DNA from: Termitomyces sp. T153
Lineage: Eukaryota; Basidiomycota; Agaricomycetes; Agaricales; Lyophyllaceae
Reading direction: 5' to 3'
Length of the DNA: 64,000 nucleotides
NCBI GenBank assembly: GCA_018296165.2
Contig: JACKQL020000004.1
Span: 620,001-684,000, forward strand
Position numbers and translations under genes: made by a program. The notes below the pieces were generated by a model. It was not told the DNA's origin. It did no database searches and saw nothing but the letters and a program-made list of their open reading frames with translations. Every line of letters starts with the position of its first letter. Within the stretch, counting starts at the first letter, position 1. Positions 12,793-25,836 of the stretch are shown here, in pieces.

Positions 12793-14990
12793 AGTCGTGC
12801 TGCGCTACTACCCTTGTTTCTCAGTGGATGGATCTGTATCAGGATGTCCTCACTCTTCATTTCATGTGTTCCCTGCTCGGGCTTTGATTTCATTGTATAT
12901 GCATTCATGGCCAGCCACGGCCTTACATCATCTATCCCACCACCTGTTACCCCCTTCGTGTTTCGCATTCATGGAATGGACGTCATCTGCACAAAAATAT
13001 GAGATCCCGAGCAAAAAAGCATCTGGTTTTCCCTTCTTTTTCTATTCTATTCTATATATATATCCGGATTTATGTTGACTTTTTTTTTGTCTTCAACACA
13101 TTCCACCTGTCCCTCATAGATGCGTAACTATGATTGTATCAACAGCACACCCACATATTTACCTCACTACCCAATGTCGCTCACGTCATTCATTCGCATT
13201 CATTCATTTATCCGTCGCATTTATCTCAACCGCATCACCACCCACATATTGTACTCACGCGATTGCTGCCTTAATAGCTCTCCCGTTCCTCTTACCGTAC
13301 ATACATACCCTGTCATACCCCTACCTTATCCTATCCTGCCCTCCGGAACTTTGAAGAATGTCTGCTTGTACGATGTACTGTACCCCATCCAGTTAGTGAC
13401 TTTTACCTTATACGCGTTTATCTATCGTCCTTGAGTACATAATTGAATGCATGTGGATCCGAGCTTGAAATTTTCGAGCTTTCTGATGTGGATGGCTAGC
13501 GAAGTTAGTTACCTGATGTCCATGCGTTGGCAAGTAGCCATGCCATGATATCGATGATAATCGATGAAATTGTACATATGCATGTACCAGTGTAGCGGGA
13601 TGCGGAGCTCCTTGTAATGCGCTTACTGCACTCTGGGGTAAACCTGGGGTAATCGTTCAACGTTCAACGTTTAACTATTAGGCCCTTTTGGATCTCGCTT
13701 CTACATTAGAGTTTGTGGAGTTTTGTTGGCCTTCGATCGGCTTATAGGCTTCAATATTTTACAATGCATGCATACTCTCAAGATGTTTCAAGTCTAAGGT
13801 ATACATTGTACAAAACACTGTGCGTTCCCGCCGCTCAATCTTGCCAGCCGATTTGGAATGCTTCATTCAAAACGGCCACCCAAAAAAAAAATTGCAAGAT
13901 TCGGAAATCAAACATACCGGCGACCCGGTGATCGGTGATTCCGACCGAGTCCATCGTTGTCCCCTCGGAGGACACTGCCCAACTCGACCATCCCGAGCCG
14001 GATCAACCGTTATCCATCGGACCACGATGTGCAAACACCTGGGTGTGGAGAATCATAGCGTGCCTGGGGGTAGATCCGCTCATCCTACGTGCACATAACC
14101 ACAAATATCTGAAATCGATCAGTTCCCTATTGCCATCGCTATTGCCATCGCCATCTGAACACGCATGCGAAAGGAGGGAGAATCGAGACTACATACAAAC
14201 CACACAAACACTATAGACGTAGACCAGCGGTGCACAGACCAACGCAATAGTGAGTCTGATATGTATGTTACAATTCACCAAGAATTCGGAATGGAACTTG
14301 GAGATCAGGGACCAGGCCAGGTATTTTGAAATTCAGTGTTTAATGTTTAGGCTGGTTTAGGTTTTAATTTGTTGGTGAAATGAAATGTTTCTTCACATGA
14401 CACCATCGGCCATGCAGGGACCATGTGTACCTAGCATCGTCATTGAGAAGGCGGAGAGTCCCCAGAAAATGTCGGAGAAGGCTTCTTGATGACACGCTTC
14501 GATGACGATTTCTTGAAATGTCCACGTTGATGTCGAATCATAGCACCAAACATAGAAAGCATCAAGGCTATTGATATCTTGTCCCTTCGCATTCTGACGT
14601 CCTCGCATATTTACGAAGACGGCGTCAGCCACATAGGAAACTGACTGAAAATCGAAAGTTCCAATGCATGGAATCACGTATGTGTTTTGAACGTCGTTCC
14701 ATTTACCTCATTCGGTCTGAAAGCGTGACGTCAACGGCAGAAACCTGATTGAGAGTGATATAGTTACAGGCTGAACTAATTGTACAGCTATAATAGGTAG
14801 ATCTGTTGACTAGAGTGAGGACCTCTGAACGTGAGAGCGAAGACAGCATACACAATGATGCTACCGGATGGTAAAACAATGAAAGAGATAAATAGTGATG
14901 CGAGGGTAACTTGATAATAACAAGATGATGACTACAGATAATAGTGGTAATAGTGCCATGGGGAGGGAGGTACGCAAAGAGAAAAGGAGG
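12793..14990. other. Intergenic, no gene supported
   Basis: The first part is the 3' flank of the zinc-finger gene with T-rich and ATATAT tracts (about 13030-13090) and CATT-rich low-complexity sequence near 13190-13210. A minus-strand open frame at 14393-14677 has no recognised motif and no clear upstream exon. Convergent arrangement with centrin means the last few hundred bases hold the 3' ends of both genes. Confidence 0.4.
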
Positions 14991-15654
14991 TCATGCATCA
15001 TCGGTCATTATCGCGAAGAACTCTTGTTCATTGATTTCACCGTCTTGGTCGAGATCAAATTCATCTATCATCGCCTGGCTACAACCCAGAGCATTAACAA
15101 GCGAAAGGCCGATATTTTCAATCAGATCACGTACAGCTCGTCATCCTCTAGTCTGTCTCCAATCTCTTTCGCTACCCTTCTGAGGTTCCGAAGGCTGATT
15201 TTGCCTGTGTTGTCATCGTCGAACAGATGGAACGCGCGTCGAATTTCTTCCATAGGATCTCGCGCAAGTATTCGTTCACTCACTAAGAGCAAGATGTAAG
15301 AAAAAGCGTCAAATCCATGAACAAAAGAACATGAGACGCAAAACGCGCGTAGAATATACGAGAAAAAAAACCCTGATGTTAGTGACACGTACTGATTTTT
15401 GCGAAGTCTTCAAAGTCCATAAGCCCACGACCGGTTTTATCATGATCTCGTAGCAGCTTCAACACCTCCGCTTTCTTCAAGTCGAACCCTAGTGCGCGCA
15501 TCGCGACCTTCAGTTCATGATAGTCGACGCAACCATCTTTGTCTGTGTCAAAGAGCTCAAATGCCTCCTTTATCTCCTGCTTCTGTTCTTCGGACAGCTC
15601 TGGGCGAGTATATGTCCGTCTTTTCGTCTTTTGCGCAGCCGACGAACCATACAT
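14991..15654 (-). CDS. CDC31: Centrin (Cdc31-type EF-hand protein)
   Basis: Calcium-binding centrin, 165 residues, the normal family length. Centrins act at spindle pole bodies/basal bodies and in TREX-2 and DNA-repair complexes. Exons are 15393-15654, 15135-15282 and 14991-15078, with introns of 110 and 56 bp; all junctions keep the centrin alignment. Four EF hands are visible. EF1 (D36-E47) and EF4 (D145-E156) have complete loops. EF2 (from D70) and EF3 (from D109) end in a residue other than Glu/Asp at position 12 and probably bind calcium poorly. The conserved KVAMRALGF block follows EF1, and [11 protein letters not shown] marks EF3. The start ATG at 15654 is followed by a short basic tail (KTKRR). 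The first in-frame ATG was chosen over an upstream TTG. Confidence 0.95.
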
Positions 15655-17137
15655 CGCGTTCAACAAAGGATAAGGTCAAGGAGAAATGGAACGATCTGGC
15701 ACGTGGCGAATGTTGATAACAAGCCTCTGGTAAACTTGGACAAATCTTGTTTTTCTCGTTGACTCGGTTTAACATTCATGGTGAACGTTGAACACACAAT
15801 TATTATGACACGCAATTCTACTTTCAGTTTGCAGTATTGATCTCGTTCTCCGACGAGTGAATCACTTGTTAAAGATAGATATCTTTGATTTTTTTCAGGG
15901 AACTCCAGTGGGATCTATGGTCAAGACTCAAAGACGGTGCTCTGCCAGGAGTCCCGTAGATGTAGACTCTAGTAGTCTCTGAACTTTTTTATTGATACCC
16001 TGTTCTAACTTTACCTGCTGTTGCCAAAGCTAATGATATATGTCTCGTCGCTACGTGAACACCGCCTTCTCCTTGCATGCCGGAAACCAAGCTTGTGGTC
16101 GTAAAGGCTGTTGATACGTTTAGCACGAACCCACTGCGCACTTGCAATGATCATCGCCAGAGGTAAAACGACGTCTGCCTACACCAAGCCAGAGGTAAAA
16201 CGACGTCTGCCTGCACCAAGTCTATTGTCTCCCACCCCTTAGTCGCTATCAGTGATGAGGGGGGGCTTCTACAATCAGCTGTCTGCCTACCCTTATCAGT
16301 ATGTCGATTTTGTTGCTCTGGACTGTATATTGATTTATGGCACAGAGGAGGCCAGCATATTGATTTTTTATGTGTTTCAAGACATCCCACATAAGTTGCT
16401 TGATCATCTGTGGTAGCCTGATCCGGTATCCAATAACGTGCCGTAGAACCCACGAGGATGGAGAATTGAATAGATTGTAGGTTATGCGGCGTCGTGCTGG
16501 AACGTGATACTCCCAGCGGTGGTTGCGATCCACCCTGATGGAGACGTATTCCCCGTGCTGATCGCTTATGTTGCCGCATTGAAGTCCAGAGGGTGGTCGA
16601 TCTAGCATTTTATACTGGGACCGTACATACTCATTTATTATGTTATAGATGCAAAAGCGCGGTACTTCAAGCGACAAGAAACACATCCGACATATCCGTT
16701 TGCCGAACAAACTTGTTTATCTGTATCGACGTATGTTGCAATGGTCTCAATCATTGGTTTCAATCACCATTCTTTATTGAGTAACTGCTTCAAGACCGCC
16801 TGCAAGTGATCACTACTTGAAGTCTGCGGATCGTATCGGAAGCTGATACAATCATGACATTTTCGTCGTGATTGACCGCAAGCTCGATATATAAAGCCCA
16901 TCATCTCGATCATCTTTCAAGACAAGTAGTGTGAGTACTCCAACCCATGTTTTCCGAGTTTCGACAGATACGTGCCACGTAGGCTTCAAGACACGCAGAT
17001 AGCTTCTCCGCGGATTCAACGTTGTTCAGGAGATAGGACCTCACTTTCAGTTCCTTTATCAGTCGGCTGGCACTGTAGAGCGGACACCTTCCGTCGATCT
17101 GGCTCTTTCTTTTATTTGTTTCGGTGTAAACTTGGCT
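15655..17137. other. Intergenic, no gene seen
   Basis: Apart from a 32-bp tandem duplication at 16156-16219 there is nothing I can assign. Minus-strand frames at 16151-16710 overlap each other in two frames and carry no motif. The right end should contain the promoter of the DUF6533 gene. Confidence 0.4.
16156..16219. repeat. 32-bp tandem duplication
   Basis: Two adjacent 32-bp copies (16156-16187 and 16188-16219) that begin GCCAGAGGTAAAACGACG and differ at one base. Confidence 0.9.
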
Positions 17138-18818
17138 ATGGTAAAGCTTTCTACAACTCTCAGCCCGGCGGATCTCCGACGGTGGGTTTCCTCCCTGGAA
17201 GGAGCAGAGGCCGCGAAAATTATGTCAATTGCGTGCTTCAGTTTGGCCGGTACGCTGGGACTTGGGAGTGGGGATATGGAATGATTTCATGATCCAATGA
17301 CAGTTTACGAATACATGATTACTTTGGACGAGGAGGTACGTGAATTTTACCATGTCTGTCGTCACGTTGACCTTCTTGTTTGGTAGATACGACATTTCTG
17401 GACTGGGAAGTGGAATGCATCCCGCGTCTTGTTCCTCCTGGTTCGTTGTCGCTTCTCGCGGCTATTCCTTGCCTCTTCATTTCCATAATTGATGATGCAG
17501 AACCGTTATCTTCCTCTTTCAATCATGATGTAGGTGCTGGTCACCTCTTTTCATTTTCTAATGTTCACGATTCAGTCAAGATTCGCGATAACATGTCAGT
17601 CGTGTGAACCTCTTTTACCGTCAGATCCAAATAACTTCATTCGTATCTGACAGGTTACTCTATCCCAAACCCTTCAGCTCAAGTAAGCGCCCAAGTTGAC
17701 TCATGCTCATTGTTGTCTTATATAGCTCCACTATAGTTGTAAATGCAGACCACAACCTTGGTTGCATTCCTGAACACTGATCAATGTCACCTAGCTGCAA
17801 GCCTGCAATACAATTAGCATTTCTTCTCAACATCATCGCCATCGTTGTCATACAAGGTGATTGGCCAGTATGTCGGATCTTCGTTTCATACATACACCCA
17901 ATGTTTCAGGAATTTTGGTTATCCGGATATGGTATCTATTCCAAAGCAACAGGCCTGCGCAAATCAGCATCATCATTGGCTTTCTGATCTCTGTCCTGTT
18001 ATCTTTGGTCTTTTTTTACCTTTCGCTCAACAAACTTGAGATCCTTTCGCTAGCGCTTTTATTTCCTAAACTACGAAACGAAGGATGCAAAGCGGCGCGG
18101 CCACCAAATTTTTGGCACATGTATCTCCCTTCTCTGGTCCTTCATGTGAGCTCGTTTGCACACTGAATTAGCAGTGCTTTGATCCTGTGAATATGTAGAC
18201 TATCATGTACATCATGACTGGTATAAGAGCTCTTAGAAACAGACGTTTCCTGACAAATGCTCCCATACTTAAGCGACTTCTTCGAGAGTGAGTTTGAATC
18301 GATGTCGCTATACAACCACATCACTGATGTTGTTCCTTTCGCAGTGGGGGATTGTTCTACTTTGTGGTATTAGGTGCGTTTCATACCATTGAATCGATCT
18401 ATTCTTATCCATATCTGTACTTGGGCCAGTTTCCGTGGTTTTGACTGCTATTGGGTCAATGCTTGAGCAATATCCATTGGTATGTCATATTATGCAGTAA
18501 CACCTCTCTACTTACCCCGTCTCCCTCAGATTAACATCCCATCTATATATTCCTTGTCCGTTGTCTTCATGATTCTTCGACAAAATCCTTGCTGATTCGG
18601 CATGCAGCTTTTTGCTCACCACGACCTCGGTCGCCATGTCCCGCCTCATGTTCAGCATCCATTCCCTAGCGGACAAACTGGGTTCTAATTCAGCATGGTT
18701 ACTCAACAGCATGGAGCTTAGCCGAGTCAGGTGGCGGAACGGCGCACACGAGGGCGAACTTCTTGTTGAAATCACAACTTATGCCAATGGCGACGTTGAG
18801 AACCTTCAGCGCTCATGA
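17138..18818 (+). CDS. DUF6533-type seven-helix membrane protein
   Basis: Member of the DUF6533 membrane family, greatly expanded in mushrooms; function unknown. The gene is broken into many small exons. Proposed exons: 17138-17249, 17304-17335, 17387-17440, 17501-17529, a poorly resolved stretch, 17795-17856, 17910-18145, 18199-18287, 18345-18373, 18430-18479, 18530-18555 and 18608-18818. Every listed junction keeps phase. Family hallmarks appear in order: VYEYMITLDEEIRHFW, LFLLNRYLPL, a Cys-led helix (CKPAIQLAFLLN), RIWYLF, a long helix (IIIGFLISVLLSLVFF), a HTIMYIMTGIRALRNRR segment, an RE/DGGLFYFVVL helix and the final SRLMFSIHSLA motif. The exon or exons between 17530 and 17794 are uncertain. 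One phase-consistent route uses 17654-17681 and a 10-nt exon at 17725-17734. The gene otherwise looks intact. Confidence 0.8.
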
Positions 18819-19016
18819 AGGAAACCCATGTTAGCGTGTATACTGAGAATGCATGGTGATGGAGTGTCGGCACTAATTTGATGCGAGCTTCAAACGAGTA
18901 TCTATTGTCCATGAGCCGCAAGCGTTGGTCTCTTGTAAGAGTATAACTTGGTGTGATTAACTTGAGCTTGTTGTCTCCAGAGAAAAAACGGTCTAATACC
19001 CAGAAATCATTTGAAA

Positions 19017-20603
<1,587 letters not shown>

Positions 20604-21108
20604 AATTGATGCAGAAAACTTGAAATTGATGAGAGATGTCTTGAGGGAACGTCATGCTCTGGCGACGTGCTCAGCGGTGAAAGTTTTTGATCCGAAGATT
20701 TCGTGGACAACTGAACACAATATCGATCGGTAACCACCACTGACCTTGATGCATATGGAATGAATGAATGAATGGATCATTCTGTTTACTTGAAGACCTA
20801 TTTTACACGTGAACATAGTGTCCTAGGTCCCGCAGTTTGAAGGGGATGGTAATTACGGACACGACCGATAGGTACTCCGGCCGGACACCTTTTCAAGTGT
20901 GCCGGTTACGCCCCGTAGCTACTTTACTACAATTTGATCCTTTGGAGTTCATACTACTTCCCACCGTAAAGTCCCTCCCCATCTGCCGTTAACGTGCCTT
21001 CCCAATATCTAAACTCAGCTACACTCGACAAGGCTTTAATTGGTGTAGGACTTGGAAGCCCGATCGGCACAGCTCATGCGTCGACCCTCAACCAAGGGCT
21101 GTTACGAC
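20604..21108. other. Intergenic, 5' flank of the kinase
   Basis: No coding frame of note. It should contain the kinase promoter at its left side. A TGAATGAATGAATGGA microrepeat lies near 20760-20775. Confidence 0.4.
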
Positions 21109-21790
21109 TCAGCCCTTCCCCACGTTATTTTCGGAGTTCGATCCTGAGATTCGGAACCCACGGTATGGAACAGCGTGGCCAGCTTTTTTGGGATCCTCGA
21201 GAAAAGGATCCATTTTATGAAAGTACATGTACACGTCAAGATTTGGCGGACTGTACGGCTTGCTGTTTGGCTCTTCGAACTGAACTACTTTTGTCCTCCC
21301 ATCCCATCTTGGGTCTCCCGTTACATCTAATGTTCTCATCTCGTCCCTCATTGCGATGAGCGCCCTCGTTTTCTCCGAAGTCAAACAACCTTTTACGCGT
21401 TACATCTAATGTTCTCATCTCGTCCCTCATTGCGATGAGCGCCCTCGTTTTCTCCGAAGTCAAACAACCTTTTACGCCTTCAAACTGTTCAAGTTCCTCA
21501 GCTGTAAATCCTTGAGTGGACTGTAGCTGGCATAATCAATTTTAGGATTCTGCAAGGCTGGATGTCCGGGGGGAGGATCCTGTCGAACGAGCCAGTGGGT
21601 TGGGTCCTGTATAACCATACGAGCACTGAGAAAATAGTTTGGACAACAATATAACGCTCCTACCTTGTCGATAGTGGGGTCGATGACCTTACCATCGGAT
21701 AAGACTTGGGTGGTAATGAGGGAGTTTTCGTCATTGGTATGTGATTTGAGTCTGGGCTCAACTTCGAACCCTTCATATTCTTAGATGTGG
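21109..21790 (-). pseudogene. Broken unknown gene with a 79-bp tandem duplication
   Basis: I do not recognise the family. On the minus strand a coding-like stretch (EGFEVEPRLKSH.. to ..DPTIDK) is followed by a plausible 57-bp intron (21607-21663, GTAGGA...TATACAG) and then DPTHWLVRQDPPPGHP. A shift of frame is needed near 21535 to continue into GFTAEELEQFEGVKGCL. The frame is broken again by a 79-bp tandem duplication at 21320-21477; 79 is not a multiple of three. With one copy only, the frame would run on into DPRWDGRTKVVQFEEPN and stop at 21109. Two independent lesions argue for a pseudogene. A wrong splice model is the alternative for the first lesion. Confidence 0.45.
21320..21477. repeat. 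Perfect 79-bp tandem duplication
   Basis: Units 21320-21398 and 21399-21477 appear identical, beginning GTTACATCTAATG and ending CTTTTACGC. The absence of differences suggests a recent event. Confidence 0.95.
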
Positions 21791-22915
21791 CATGTCCCTC
21801 ATTCTGACTCCCTCGTTGACACCCCTCACGAAACCGGAGGGATTGGGGCTATGATTACTTTACCAGGAGCAAATGGAAATAACTCCATGTGTCTGTATTG
21901 TGGGCATAGCTGTCGACTCCAAAGCCTACGTGCCTACACCTCATTCATAAGCTCCCACCACCCGCCATCGTCCACAGTAGTCAACTTCGACATGACATCC
22001 GTGCTCATGAACTGCAAAGATTGTTCCATTCGCGACTCGACGATGATCACGGAGCAACATTTCCACCTAGACTCTGGAGCTGGTAAGCCATCACGGTCCA
22101 GTCCGCATCGTATCTATTTTCTAAGGCATATCCACATAGCCTTTTTCCTCCAGCTCACGAAAAGATTTGCTCCTGGTGCTTCATACGATTCACAGAATCG
22201 CGACGTGGCGAGTCCCGCTGGGATTGAGGCAGCTGCTCTACAATCAGTGTCAATCTGGATGTCGAACGAAGGTAGCAGGCCAATACTCTGCATAAATGGA
22301 CACTCAAGGACTCTCAATTCTACAATTGCGCGGATCATCGCTGAAGAGTGGGCAAAGCGGCAAGAGCTTGGGGCGAGTTTTTTCTTCAATTCTAATCGAC
22401 TAAAATGCGATTCGATCCATTATTTTGCCACCACTATCGCGTTCCAGCTCGCTCAATCCCTCCCAGATTTCCACTCACGACTTGTCAAATCTATGCATGA
22501 TGATTCCTTAATTCTAGACCGATCCATCTCGATACAAGTCGAAAAGCTTATTTCTGAACCACTCCGTAGTCTCACTACTCGCGACCCATTCCTCATCATC
22601 ATCGACGCACTAGACGATTGTGCGGGGAAAGAGGATCAGCGCAAGGTCCTGGCCCATATATCGGGTCTAGTTCGCGCCCATCCAGGCTTACTACGCTTCA
22701 TCGTTGTCGGCTTGCCCACATCACATTCGCGTTGTCTCTTCAATCATCCCGACTTTTGTTCTCTCAGCACTTCCTTCCTGCTTCGTGAAATGGGACAATC
22801 TATGTTCACAAGGAACCATCCTGGGTGCTCCTTCACAGCCCCAATCCGAATCCGATCGTTATTTGTTATTACTATGAAGTTCCTTTGGCTGTGTCGTTCA
22901 ACAACACATCGCTGA
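21785..22915 (+). pseudogene. Orphan NACHT-like fragment with a lost P-loop
   Basis: The 376-codon frame contains the recognisable core of a fungal NLR ATPase: FAPGASYDSQNR, a degenerate P-loop (GHSRTLNSTIA where GxAGSGKSTIA is expected), ASFFF, the TIAFQLAQSLPDF helix and a Walker B (LIIIDALDD, near 22590-22620). The P-loop lysine and preceding glycines are gone, so ATP binding is unlikely. Nothing like WD40, TPR or a full N-terminal effector domain is present, and similarity fades after LRFIVVGLP. The part before 22083 has no recognisable domain. A GTAAGC at 22083 and a CTCCAG ending at 22153 look like an intron, but splicing them shifts the frame. I read it as a relic of an NLR gene; a short expressed NACHT protein is possible. 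Confidence 0.55.
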
Positions 22916-23860
22916 GCACTTAGCACATATCCGACATTTATCTCCTTTTGATATCTTTCACTCGTTTTTATGTTTCCTCCTAGTCTCTGCAGTCTCGTCT
23001 GCTCTCCCATTCCGGCTATCACCGTTGATTTTCAATATACGCTGTCAGTTTCCCAGATTCCAGAAGTTTTATGTTATCGGGAGTACATGTCAACTTCCAC
23101 CTCCCCCTTGTGGACTAGGTCAAGGCATTAGCCGCAATGTGTCTGTCCAAGACACATGTACTCTGAAGAAGCATCGTTCGTGACACCAATGACCCAGAAA
23201 TTGACACTGAATAATGCTAGCTTGTATGGAACTTGATGCAAATGTAGGAAAGGTACTATCAAGCAAAGTAGCATGACGATGTACTTTTCATACACTATGT
23301 CATATCTAACTAGCACGTAGAGTGTCTATTCGAGCTCATGGGCTGCGCATTGGCAAAGCCGACTATCGGCTATACAAAGTGTGCCCCGCGCCTATCATTT
23401 GAAAGGATCCAGAGTGGAACGACCGCTTTAAGTTTCGTAGCATCTCGAGTGTGAGTGGCAAAAAATAGAGATCTCGATGATAATTCGACGAGCTGGAGAA
23501 ACCACACAGTCAACATTAGAAAGATTAACGAAATTGGACTTGGAATAATCATGTTTACAGGTTTCAAGATCATGCATCATGAAGTAACAGTGCATAAAAA
23601 GTACACGTAGGGCTCAATGTAAGCGATATCATGGTTACAGATGTGCATACCAGAAGTAAAGTGTCCATCGTGCAACGTGAGTCCCCGGTCATATGTAAAA
23701 ATATCACGATCGTTAAGTCACGGGTGAGAATCAAAAGCACCAAGATCCTTCGATCAGATCTTATCTACTACGGGGACATCGAACAGCCCCTAGTGACAAT
23801 CATTTAACTACATACCACTTTATTTCTACCGTCACGGTCTTGCCTCGAATACTTCCAAGT
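22916..23860. other. Intergenic, no gene seen
   Basis: Short frames only. The 5' part may be decayed 3' sequence of the NACHT fragment. The right end is the promoter region of the ankyrin gene. Confidence 0.4.
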
Positions 23861-24722
23861 ATGTCAGAAGAAACCAAGGGAGCATCAAACAGTGATTATC
23901 CTCAACCTTCTCACATCCCGCATTCGATTCCGATCCTCACTGTTACTTTTGATATATAGACGAACGGCTCCTCGCAGCAGCGCGCTCGGACAACGAAGAC
24001 CTTATACTAGAAATTTTTGAGCAAGGAGGCTTCGATATCAACTGCGTGGACGGGTGCGTCTCTTTAATCTCCGTGGAAGCCTAAAGCACTCTTCCTCACT
24101 TCGATTCGATTGGAACCTATTTGGTTACAGTTTAGGAAATACACGTATGTCCGCTCGCTTCGGCCCTGCGATGTTCCCTTTGAAGCTCATTCCAGACGCT
24201 GGTAGCACTTCATAACGCGTAGGAATCCTTTCGTGTTTCTTTGTATGTGATATGACGGCTGATGAGCTTGTAGTGTTTCCCATGGATCAACAGACGTCCT
24301 AGAACACATACTATCTTGCGAGGGATGCGACGTGGATCCTGTGAACAGGATGGAAGGGGCTACACCACTCCATTTTGCCGTCCGTATTGAGCACATCGCG
24401 CTGCGGAAACATATCGTGGAGAGTCTGTTGGAAGCTGGGGCTGATACGCGGTAGGTTGTGGGTTATGGGGTATGATTCTCCTCTCCATGTTGACATGCGG
24501 TTGGGATAGAATTAAGGATAAGAATGGAGAGGAGGCGGTTGACTTGCTGCCGCTAGAGGAGAAGGAGATTCGGGGGCTTATTAGGAAGGCACGGGCGCTA
24601 GAAAGCGTGTCAAAAGATGATATTGCAGATGGTTTGTGTTTTGAAATACCCCATAGACGCGAGACTCACTTGGACTTCTTGTAGATGATGACGGAGAGCC
24701 TGGCTCTGGGTCAGAAGAATAG
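23861..24722 (+). CDS. Small ankyrin-repeat protein
   Basis: Predicted 162-residue protein in seven exons: 23861-23891, 23960-24053, 24131-24144, 24206-24218, 24274-24450, 24510-24631 and 24685-24722. All joins keep phase. Exons 3 and 4 are microexons of 14 and 13 nt that together spell GLGNTPLHNA, the hallmark of an ankyrin repeat; ORF scanning would miss them. A second repeat carries EGATPLHFAVR and LLEAGADTRIKDKNGEEAVDL, and the tail is acidic (DDDGEPGSGSEE). Size, repeat order and acidic tail resemble a conserved single-copy fungal ankyrin protein such as S. pombe P16F5.05c, whose role is not established. The start ATG is the first one in frame and has a purine at -3. Confidence 0.85.
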
Positions 24723-25034
24723 AGGTCTGATGGTTTTCGGGCGGTTGCTGTATTTTGGCTGGTCGGCCTCACGCAGACCAAGCATAACGTTCGCGGACAT
24801 TTGGTAGGGAATGACGACTTCGCGGGCGAGTCAAGGATGTAGTGCTAATGAGCAAGGGAACAATCCTTCGATTTCTAGGAAGTCCAGATAATAATCTACT
24901 ATGATGATGTCCATTTCGAGCCACCTTCGTCCATTGTCAAATAATAAATATAGATACATAACATTATATGAATACCCATCCCAGAGGGGTATATACAGTT
25001 CCTCTAATCCTCCTCTCATAACTATATGGAGGCT
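24723..25034. other. Convergent intergenic spacer
   Basis: 3' flanks of the ankyrin gene (+) and the LysM gene (-). AT-rich, no coding frame. Confidence 0.5.
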
Positions 25035-25836
25035 TCACCTCGAAATCTGAGGCAACCCCGGCGCCGCGTTCGGACTCGGACTCGGACCGGCAACAGGACC
25101 AGGCAAACAAACTGTCGTCCCTGGCATAAGTGCCACACAATCTAGCTCAGGATTCATCTCCTGTAGTTTCTCAAGCCCACACCCGTGTGTCCTTCCAATC
25201 TCCCAGCACGAGTCGCCGGGCTGCACCCAGTACGCTGTAGTGTTTCCTGGACACGCACTTGATGGCGTGGAGAGGATGGGGGAGATGAGCAGGCGCCATG
25301 CGAGTAGGAGGAGAACACCGATGACAAGAAAGAAGGGGAAGATGGTTTGGTATGCTGCAGCACGGCCTAGGACTGTGGTTTGGTGGGCTACATGTGGTTG
25401 AGACTAAGGGCCACAGAGACGGCACCTATTAGTGTGTGGTGATGTATTGGGAAGAGAAGGGCTCACGGGATCTATAGCGAGAGGCTGGTATCCATCCGAC
25501 CGTACAGGCGCTGCTTCGACGTCAACATCCTCGTCCCGACTCGTACCCGACCGCGAATTGCCCTCAGAGACTACATGATGCGTCGTAGCTGAGCTTATAA
25601 GCCGATGTCGACGAAGCACACAGCGCACCAAGCGTCATTTCACCGAACTGGGCGCCTTGTGCACCCTCCCAGACGTTCCCATCCTGATCTGTGAAGTAGT
25701 ATCGCCCGGTATCGGCGTCATAGCCCGTGCGTTTCATTCCTTCTGGAAGGCGGTAGTCATCCTACAAGATGAGGTTATTTAGATGAAAGTCTAGGCAGGA
25801 GATACTCGCTTCATCTTCCTGTGTCCAGCGGCCCAT
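25035..25836 (-). CDS. Membrane-anchored single-LysM protein (CBM50)
   Basis: Predicted 210-residue protein in four exons: 25810-25836, 25629-25761, 25467-25570 and 25035-25403. Intron 1 is a GC-AG intron (donor GCGAGT), since only that choice restores MGRWTQEDE-DDYRLPEGMK. The order is: an N-terminal region with WW-like residues (GYDADTGRYYFTDQDGNVWEG, 19 to about 40), a Ser/Asp-rich linker, one membrane helix near 109-127 (FPFFLVIGVLLLLAW) and a LysM domain near 145-188 (WVQPGDSCWEI...NPELDC...GTTVCLP). LysM binds chitin or other GlcNAc polymers. With no signal peptide, a type II topology placing LysM outside or in the lumen is likely (inference). Three to four cysteines in the LysM suggest disulfides, as in secreted fungal LysM domains. 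Confidence 0.82.

Noticed and set aside
13190..13434. Ser/Ile/Thr-rich plus-strand frame of 104 codons
   Set aside because: Simple-sequence 3' flank (CATT-rich) with no motif.
15655..15666. Four extra residues at the centrin N-terminus
   Set aside because: They start at TTG; a fungal gene should use the ATG at 15654.
22083..22153. Intron in the orphan NACHT frame
   Set aside because: Donor and acceptor look good, but its 71 bp removes the frame of the NACHT core.
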